A DNA stretch of 6,584 nt, taken from assembly GCA_021831005.1 (NCBI GenBank), contig JAKBNO010000119.1, positions 1 to 6,584 of the forward strand, written 5' to 3'. Positions 1 through 3,797 of this stretch are shown here, in pieces (position 1 is the stretch's first letter; each line of letters begins with the position of its first letter). A program made the position numbers and the translations under genes. The notes under the pieces are model-generated. The model worked only from the letters and a program-made list of their open reading frames with translations, was not told the DNA's origin and did no database searches. The DNA is from Thermoplasmata archaeon (GTDB taxonomy: Archaea; Thermoplasmatota; Thermoplasmata; Thermoplasmatales; GCA-001856825).

Positions 1-744
1 GGAAAGGGGGGAAGTGAAGTTAATGGAATTAAGGTGTTCAACACAGTCAGAGAAGCCATGAAAGAGGGCCCCAATGCTACGTTCATATCCGTTGCAGCCC
101 CATACGTCCTCGATGCTGCAAAAGAAGCCATGTACAGTGGAATCGACCTTATCTATATCCTTACTGAAAAGGTACCCTACCAGGACACTATGAAAATAGT
201 GAGTCTAGCAGGTAAACTTGGGAAGAAGGTCGTGGGACCGAATGGACCTGGTGTAACTTCACCATTCACTTGCAAGCTCGGGATCATGCCAAATCAGATT
301 TTCAAGAAGGGTAATGTAGGTGTGATTTCAAGGAGCGGAACCCTGACTTACGAGATCGTGAACCTCATCACTACCAACGGACTGGGGGAAAGCACTGTCG
401 TTGGACTGGGGGGAGATCCTGTGACGGGCATGAACTACATAGATGCCCTTGAGGAATTCAAGAAGGATGATCAAACAGCTGCAGTAGCCATGGTGGGAGA
501 GATAGGGGGAACGGCCGAAGAAGAGGCAGCCGAGTACATAAAGGACCGTTTCAACAAACCGGTCGTGAGTTACATCACTGGAAGAAGCGCTCCCCCAGGA
601 AAGAGGATGGGGCACGCTGGAGCAATAATATCAAGGGGAAAAGGGACAGCCGAGTCAAAGGTCAAGGCACTTGAGGATGCTGGTGTAAGTGTTGCCTCTT
701 ATCCGTACGAAATACCATCTCTGCTGAAAGAGGTGCTAAAGTGA
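1..744 (+). CDS. sucD: Succinyl-CoA ligase (ADP/GDP-forming) alpha subunit, 5'-truncated by window edge
   Basis: Alpha subunit of succinyl-CoA synthetase, the cytoplasmic TCA-cycle enzyme that interconverts succinyl-CoA and succinate with substrate-level phosphorylation. The frame is open from base 1, and the first residues (GKGGSEVNGIKVFNTVREAM) align with the PGKGG...VFNTVREA region of bacterial SucD. The GTG at 34 is therefore an internal valine and not the start. From memory of E. coli SucD, roughly 40 N-terminal residues, including the GxTG CoA-binding loop, lie outside the window. The 247 residues present include SRSGTLTYE, GIGGDP-like GLGGDP, GEIGG (residues 166-170; its Glu contacts the phosphohistidine in E. 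coli) and KRMGHAGAI, whose His (codon 613-615) is the phosphorylated catalytic residue. The usual GPNCPG motif reads GPNGPG here (Gly at 244-246). The beta subunit gene sucC is usually adjacent and would be expected just upstream. The stop overlaps the argF start by 4 nt. Confidence 0.95.
   Translation, partial: GKGGSEVNGIKVFNTVREAMKEGPNATFISVAAPYVLDAAKEAMYSGIDLIYILTEKVPYQDTMKIVSLAGKLGKKVVGPNGPGVTSPFTCKLGIMPNQIFKKGNVGVISRSGTLTYEIVNLITTNGLGESTVVGLGGDPVTGMNYIDALEEFKKDDQTAAVAMVGEIGGTAEEEAAEYIKDRFNKPVVSYITGRSAPPGKRMGHAGAIISRGKGTAESKVKALEDAGVSVASYPYEIPSLLKEVLK
730..735 (+). promoter_or_regulatory. Shine-Dalgarno for argF
   Basis: GAGGTG ends 5 nt before the GTG at 741. It lies inside the last codons of sucD and supports the GTG start and translational coupling of the two genes. 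Confidence 0.7.
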
Positions 745-1658
745 AGAGAGACATCATCTCAGTACTGGACATGAAAAGTGACTTCGAAAAGTTCGTAGAC
801 GATGGGATCAGGCTGAAGAAGAGTTTCAAGGCTGGAAAGAGAGACTCGTCGATGGAAAGGAAGACGCTCGGAATGATTTTCGAGAAAGCGTCCACGAGGA
901 CGAGGGTGAGCTTCGAGACCGCTATGACGCAGCTGGGTGGACACGCAATATATCTGTCGCCAAGAGACATGCAGATGGGGAGAGGGGAATCGATTGCTGA
1001 TACCGCCCGGGTTCTGTCTGGAATGGTAGACGGGGTGCTGTACAGGGCTTTCGAACACGACAATGTGGTCGAACTCGCTGAGAATTCAACCATATCCGTC
1101 ATCAATGGACTGGACAACCTTGAACATCCCACGCAGATAGTCGCAGACTTCATGACCATCAAGGAGAAGAAGGGCAGTCTGAAGGGACTGAAAGTCGCAT
1201 ATGTGGGAGATGGCAACAATACGGCCAACTCGCTAATGCTTGCATCGGGACTCGTCGGATCAGACTTCTGGATCGCCACACCAAAAGGGTATGAACCGCT
1301 GGATCGATTCGTAATGGTGGCGAAGAAATTAGCAAAGAAGCAAAGTTCAGAGGTTGAAGTTACGAACGAATGGAAGGAAGCCGTTGCAGGTGCCGACGTT
1401 ATTTACACCGACGTCTGGGTTTCGATGGGAGAGGAAAAGGAAAAAGAGAGGAAAGAGAAGGCGTTCAAGAAGTACCAGGTCAACGAAAAGATGGTCTCGC
1501 TAGCCAAGAAGGATTATATCTTCATGCATTGCCTTCCAGCACACAGGGGACTCGAAGTCACAAACGCAGTAGCAGATTCGAAAAATAGCGTAATTTTCGA
1601 AGAGGCAGAAAACAGGTTGCACGCTGAGAAAATAATACTTAAGAAAGTGATAAATTAA
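741..1658 (+). CDS. argF: Ornithine carbamoyltransferase
   Basis: Transfers the carbamoyl group from carbamoyl phosphate to ornithine to give citrulline in cytoplasmic arginine synthesis. The 305 residues are the normal length for the family. The N-terminal domain carries the carbamoyl-phosphate motif STRTR (51-55) and HPTQ (129-132). The C-terminal domain carries GDGNN (156-160), the ornithine-specific DVWVSMGEE loop (224-232) and HCLPAHRG (263-270), whose Cys is a catalytic residue. The SMG loop and HCLP motif separate it from aspartate carbamoyltransferase. The start is a GTG in the GTGA overlap with sucD, preceded by a good Shine-Dalgarno. The catabolic direction (arginine deiminase pathway) cannot be excluded from sequence alone, and no arginine genes flank it, so whether it should be called argF or arcB is uncertain although the reaction is clear. 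Pairing with sucD is not a classical functional link and probably reflects chromosomal packing. Confidence 0.96.
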   Translation: MKRDIISVLDMKSDFEKFVDDGIRLKKSFKAGKRDSSMERKTLGMIFEKASTRTRVSFETAMTQLGGHAIYLSPRDMQMGRGESIADTARVLSGMVDGVLYRAFEHDNVVELAENSTISVINGLDNLEHPTQIVADFMTIKEKKGSLKGLKVAYVGDGNNTANSLMLASGLVGSDFWIATPKGYEPLDRFVMVAKKLAKKQSSEVEVTNEWKEAVAGADVIYTDVWVSMGEEKEKERKEKAFKKYQVNEKMVSLAKKDYIFMHCLPAHRGLEVTNAVADSKNSVIFEEAENRLHAEKIILKKVIN

Positions 1659-1696
1659 GCGGGGTATATAACTCATTAGAAAATTGTCCCATAAGA

Positions 1697-1706
1697 TATT
1701 TAAAGT
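1697..1706 (+). promoter_or_regulatory. TATA box (archaeal box A) of the 90-residue gene
   Basis: TATTTAAAGT has its TTTAAA core at 1699-1704, centred about 25 nt upstream of the ATG at 1726. This is the archaeal TATA spacing, so transcription should begin at or next to the ATG, giving a leaderless mRNA. No Shine-Dalgarno is seen before that ATG, which agrees. A second TATATA at 1665-1670 could give a start near 1692 with a short leader. Confidence 0.6.
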
Positions 1707-1725
1707 ATAAGCAGTTTTAAACTCA

Positions 1726-1998
1726 ATGAGCAATGGAATCTACCAGAAACTGAGAAGAGAAGGTGACTATGTCCCGCGCTTTCTAGTCAAGCTCTGGCAG
1801 ATCAGAATAAAGGAAAAATTCGGGCTTGAGGTAGATAGCGACATTGCTGAGGTCATAGTCAAGATAGTCCACGAAAGAAGCACATGGAAGCTGTCGCGGG
1901 CCGAAAAGTACATCACTGCGCTTCTTAAACTGAAGGGAGAGCCCAAGGAAAAGGCAGAGAAGGACGCAAGGGATCTGGTCAAGACGGTACTAGAGTAG
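1726..1998 (+). CDS. Conserved-looking hypothetical protein, 90 residues, helical and charged
   Basis: I do not recognise this protein. It is a soluble, Lys/Glu-rich chain of 90 residues with no signal peptide, membrane segment or cysteine. The visible pattern is a basic aromatic N-terminal stretch (YVPRFLVKLWQIRIKEKFG), then a central helix-like region (DSDIAEVIVKIVHE), a W-K-L-S-R-A-E-K-Y stretch, and a strongly charged amphipathic C-terminal helix (EPKEKAEKDARDLVKTVLE). Mixed charge of this kind is common in small nucleic-acid-associated or protein-adaptor archaeal proteins, but nothing here proves a function. The ATG at 1726 is favoured because a TATA box sits about 25 nt upstream and an in-frame stop lies at 1708-1710. 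The gene is monocistronic, bounded by its own promoter and a T-run after its end. That the coding frame is real is likely; the function is unknown. Confidence 0.8.
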   Translation: MSNGIYQKLRREGDYVPRFLVKLWQIRIKEKFGLEVDSDIAEVIVKIVHERSTWKLSRAEKYITALLKLKGEPKEKAEKDARDLVKTVLE

Positions 1999-2036
1999 GA
2001 TTGAAGGATTACAGCCTAAGCGTGGAATGAGTTTGA

Positions 2037-2043
2037 TTTTTTT
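2037..2043 (+). terminator. Oligo-T terminator after the 90-residue gene
   Basis: A run of seven T lies about 40 nt beyond the stop at 1998. Archaeal RNA polymerase terminates at such T-tracts without needing a hairpin. The run sits inside a weak inverted repeat, TTGA (2033-2036) and TCAA (2043-2046). Confidence 0.45.
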
Positions 2044-2053
2044 CAATTTCACC

Positions 2054-2060
2054 TTTTAAT
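2054..2060 (+). promoter_or_regulatory. Possible TATA box for the METTL5-csl4-lsm operon
   Basis: TTTTAAT in an otherwise less A/T-rich stretch. With the usual spacing it would start transcription near 2080-2085 and give a leader of roughly 70 nt before the ATG at 2156. This is unusually long for an organism that seems to use leaderless messages elsewhere. Other A/T-rich spots at 2081-2090 and 2095-2101 are alternatives. Confidence 0.3.
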
Positions 2061-2066
2061 GTACTC

Positions 2067-2159
2067 ATGAGACCGTTAACGATATTATTGCTGACATTAT
2101 GTGAGAATTGCGGAGGAAGCTTTGCCAGTAGCCCGATCCGCAACGAGAAGAATACATGA
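2067..2159 (+). CDS. Possible 30-residue leader ORF with one CxxC pair
   Basis: An ATG-started frame of 30 codons ends in a TGA at 2157-2159 that overlaps the methyltransferase ATG at 2156-2158, forming ATGA. The peptide begins MRPLTILLLTLCENCGG, then reads SFASSPIRNEKNT. It has a hydrophobic start and one CENC pair followed by Gly-Gly. For it: the overlap is the same type seen at the other gene junctions here, and the methyltransferase has only a weak purine-rich Shine-Dalgarno of its own. Against it: it is very short, has no Shine-Dalgarno or well-placed TATA box for its ATG, has only one CxxC pair (a zinc site usually needs two), and the Gly-Gly codons coincide with a GGAGG sequence that may exist for other reasons. 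It could be a chance frame in a 5' leader. Confidence 0.25.
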   Translation: MRPLTILLLTLCENCGGSFASSPIRNEKNT

Positions 2160-2752
2160 AACAAGTGACGCTGGAAATTGAGTTGTCTAGATTGAAAGAC
2201 ACCGACCGTAAGAAGGTTTCACTGGAGCAGTACTCTACTCCCTCAGCAATTGCTGCTAAAATGCTATATCATGCTCTCAGTGAGGACCGCATTCGGGACA
2301 AAGTGGTTGCTGACTTCGGGTCTGGTAACGGAATTTTTGCCATTGGTGCCTCACTCCTAGGAGCAAAGAAGGTCTATGCGGTTGAAAAGGACCAGTCGGC
2401 CATCGATGTTGCTGAAGAAAACTCGAAGGCCGTGGGGTGCGAAGTTGAGTTCATCCATTCCGACATAAGGGATTTCAAGGTCCATGTCGATACCGTCATA
2501 ATGAATCCTCCTTTTGGCAGTCAACGGAGAGGTGCTGACATTCCCTTTATAGAGAAGGCACTAGAATTCTCTAAAGATTTTTATATCCTGCTTAACTACA
2601 AAGCTGGCGATTTCTTGGAAAGGATCATTGAAGGAAAAGGGGAGATTTCCTGGGATGAAGTTGTCGAGATCCCTCTTGCTCATTCCTATGATTTTCACAA
2701 GAAAGATGTAAAGACGATAAGAGCCAGAATGACTAGGGTGAAAGTATGGTAG
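2156..2752 (+). CDS. METTL5-like RNA N6-adenine methyltransferase
   Basis: Class I SAM-dependent methyltransferase of the archaeal/eukaryotic METTL5 family. Human METTL5 makes one m6A in 18S rRNA, and the archaeal relatives are expected to act on 16S rRNA, though the archaeal target is inference. The 198 residues match the family length. Visible motifs are LEQYSTP (23-29), which is typical of the family just before the Rossmann fold, SAM-binding motif I DFGSGNG (53-59; more often GCGTG), acidic motif II AVEKD (75-79), catalytic motif IV NPPFG (117-121) of N6-adenine/amino methyltransferases, then ADIPFI (127-132), and a C-terminal FHKKD segment. The ATG is chosen because an in-frame stop lies at 2129-2131 and the N-terminus aligns with the family. 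Its 3' end overlaps csl4 by 7 nt, so it is the first clear gene of an RNA-processing operon. I would not assign a symbol. Confidence 0.88.
   Translation: MKQVTLEIELSRLKDTDRKKVSLEQYSTPSAIAAKMLYHALSEDRIRDKVVADFGSGNGIFAIGASLLGAKKVYAVEKDQSAIDVAEENSKAVGCEVEFIHSDIRDFKVHVDTVIMNPPFGSQRRGADIPFIEKALEFSKDFYILLNYKAGDFLERIIEGKGEISWDEVVEIPLAHSYDFHKKDVKTIRARMTRVKVW
2736..2740 (+). promoter_or_regulatory. Shine-Dalgarno for csl4
   Basis: GGGTG within the end of the methyltransferase gene, 5 nt before the ATG at 2746. It fixes the start that gives the 7-nt overlap. Confidence 0.6.
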
Positions 2753-3321
2753 GTCGATTAGTATTACCAGGTGAATTCATAGGCACAGAGGAGGAGTTTA
2801 TTGCAGGACAGGGCACCTTCGAAGAAAACGGTAGAGTGTATTCTTCCAACATCGGAAACGTGGAGGTAGGTTCTGACTACAAGGTAGAGATAAGGGGAAA
2901 GAGGGAAGAAATTGTGGTGCGATCCGGAGACGAGATGATAGGAGTCGTCACGGAGATAAACGAGCCCCTAGTGGTCGTAGCAGCAGAATACCTCATACGT
3001 GCAGGGAAGGTTTATCAGATCAAAGCGAGAGCACTCGTTCACGCCAGCAGAATCACCGGACATTACCTCGATCAATGTTCGAAAGTGGTGAAGGCAAGGG
3101 ACGTCGTCAGGGGGAAGGTCGTTTCAACCAGGGGAAAGATCGATCTCACAATGGAACCTCCAGACGAGGGAGTTATCTACGCCTATTGCTCGCACTGCAG
3201 GAAACCTCTGCAAAGGATTAATAGCGGTCTCTATTGTACCTACTGTCAGAAGAACGAGATCAGAAAGGTCTCGAAGAAATATGGAGAACTCTCCGAAGGA
3301 GTCAAGAAGAATGAAGATTGA
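2746..3321 (+). CDS. csl4: Archaeal exosome cap subunit Csl4
   Basis: RNA-binding cap protein of the archaeal exosome, sitting on the Rrp41-Rrp42 ring and feeding RNA to the 3'-5' phosphorolytic core in the cytoplasm. All three Csl4 domains are visible in 191 residues. The N-terminal domain carries the family signature PGEFIGTEEEF (8-18), G-Q-G-T-F-E-E-N-G and VYSS. A central S1 RNA-binding domain spans about 60-135. A C-terminal zinc ribbon has two CxxC pairs, CSHC (148-151) and CTYC (164-167). In archaea this domain and cap also link to the DnaG-like exosome component. The start has a good Shine-Dalgarno inside the preceding gene. The gene overlaps the METTL5-like gene by 7 nt and the next small gene by 11 nt, which suggests translational coupling of rRNA modification and RNA turnover genes. 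The C-terminus is a short charged tail after the zinc ribbon. Confidence 0.95.
   Translation: MVGRLVLPGEFIGTEEEFIAGQGTFEENGRVYSSNIGNVEVGSDYKVEIRGKREEIVVRSGDEMIGVVTEINEPLVVVAAEYLIRAGKVYQIKARALVHASRITGHYLDQCSKVVKARDVVRGKVVSTRGKIDLTMEPPDEGVIYAYCSHCRKPLQRINSGLYCTYCQKNEIRKVSKKYGELSEGVKKNED
3298..3301 (+). promoter_or_regulatory. Shine-Dalgarno deciding the start of the coiled-coil gene
   Basis: GAAGGAG (3295-3301) has its GGAG core 9 nt before the ATG at 3311. The upstream in-frame ATG at 3281 has only a weak match, so 3311 is preferred. Confidence 0.5.
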
Positions 3322-3472
3322 AAGGCAAGAAAACAATGCGAACGTCGAGAAGCTCGACGTGGAAGTCAAACATCTCAGGAAGGAAGTTGAGAATATGAAG
3401 GTCATTTTGAGAGGGCTCCTCCAAGTAGTAATGGAGAATGAAGAGGAAGACGATTACTACGAATATACCTAG
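3311..3472 (+). CDS. Small coiled-coil protein with acidic tail, function unknown
   Basis: I do not recognise this 53-residue protein. The first part is polar (MKIERQENNANVEKL). A central segment of about 25 residues has hydrophobic residues at heptad-like spacing (V, L, V, V, L, V, M, V, L, L, L, V) and looks like a short coiled coil or amphipathic helix that would dimerise or dock on a partner. The C-terminus is very acidic and aromatic (MENEEEDDYYEYT). There are no cysteines or membrane segments. It overlaps the end of csl4 by 11 nt and is followed 9 nt later by the Lsm gene, so it should be made together with an exosome subunit and an RNA chaperone. A role as an adaptor of one of these is a reasonable guess and no more. 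An alternative start at 3281 would add ten residues (MENSPKESRR) and lengthen the overlap to 41 nt. Confidence 0.7.
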   Translation: MKIERQENNANVEKLDVEVKHLRKEVENMKVILRGLLQVVMENEEEDDYYEYT

Positions 3473-3476
3473 GTGA
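3472..3476 (+). promoter_or_regulatory. Shine-Dalgarno for the Lsm gene
   Basis: GGTGA, 5 nt before the ATG at 3482. It begins on the last base of the preceding gene's stop codon, consistent with coupled translation. Confidence 0.65.
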
Positions 3477-3481
3477 AATAG

Positions 3482-3697
3482 ATGGCGATTCCGATGGCTG
3501 TTATGCAGAGTTTGATGCAAAAACCAATATCGCTGTTGTTGAAGGACAATACGGTACTGGAAGGCGTTCTGGAGAGTTACGACGATTACATGAACATAGT
3601 CATTTCCAACACCGAAGAGATAACGGAGATAAACAAGAGAAAACTAGGCACCGTAATTTTGAGAGGAAGCAACGTAGTCCGGATTTCCGGCAAATAG
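3482..3697 (+). CDS. Sm-like archaeal protein (SmAP/Lsm)
   Basis: Archaeal Lsm protein that forms a ring (usually a heptamer), binds U-rich RNA, and acts in RNA metabolism as the relative of eukaryotic Sm/Lsm proteins and bacterial Hfq. The 71 residues are normal length for a single Sm fold. The N-terminal helix is MAIPMAVMQSLMQK. The Sm1 motif covers about 14-43, with the pattern V-L-E-G-V-L-E-S-Y-D-D-Y-M-N-I-V, including the uridine-pocket region D34-N38. The Sm2 motif is ILRGSNVVRI (59-68), whose RG-x-N-V pattern is typical. It is the last gene of the RNA-processing operon that begins with the METTL5-like gene. Archaea may carry more than one SmAP, so I do not assign a paralogue number. 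Confidence 0.93.
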   Translation: MAIPMAVMQSLMQKPISLLLKDNTVLEGVLESYDDYMNIVISNTEEITEINKRKLGTVILRGSNVVRISGK

Positions 3698-3744
3698 TAA
3701 AGAATATTCCCATAACAGAAATTTATTCTTTCGTAGGAAACAAC

Positions 3745-3762
3745 AATAGTCATAGAACTATT
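3745..3762 (+). repeat. Inverted repeat between lsm and kae1-bud32
   Basis: AATAGT (3745-3750) and ACTATT (3757-3762) are perfect inverted repeats of 6 nt separated by 6 nt. Four T (3761-3764) cover its right end, and the right arm runs into the presumed TATA box of the next gene. It may be a weak terminator, an operator, or chance: a 6-nt A/T-rich stem is easily found by accident. Confidence 0.3.
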
Positions 3763-3767
3763 TTATT
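3759..3767 (+). promoter_or_regulatory. Possible TATA box of kae1-bud32
   Basis: TATTTTATT centred about 35 nt upstream of the ATG at 3798. It would place the transcript start near 3788 and leave a leader of about 10 nt with a weak AAGGT Shine-Dalgarno at 3788-3792. Confidence 0.45.
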
Positions 3768-3797
3768 CGAGAACAAAATCCCCAATCAAGGTAACCA

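Noticed and set aside
34..36. GTG as the sucD start
   Set aside because: The frame is open to base 1 and the residues before the GTG match the conserved PGKGG region of SucD.
328..615. Minus-strand open frame inside sucD
   Set aside because: Lies wholly antisense to a clearly conserved gene and its translation shows no recognisable motif.
662..1279. 205-codon minus-strand frame across the sucD/argF junction
   Set aside because: Ser-rich low-information translation, antisense to motif-bearing argF; a shadow of codon bias.
2112..2181. GGAGG followed 5 nt later by a TTG-started 19-codon frame at 2122
   Set aside because: Very short, rare start, runs into the methyltransferase gene out of frame, and has no recognisable content.
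2067..2752. Idea that the leader ORF and the methyltransferase are one gene broken by a frameshift
   Set aside because: The methyltransferase N-terminus up to LEQYSTP already looks complete for the family, so nothing is missing that the leader could supply.
3281..3310. Upstream ATG start for the small coiled-coil gene
   Set aside because: Weaker Shine-Dalgarno and a longer overlap with csl4 than the ATG at 3311; not excluded.
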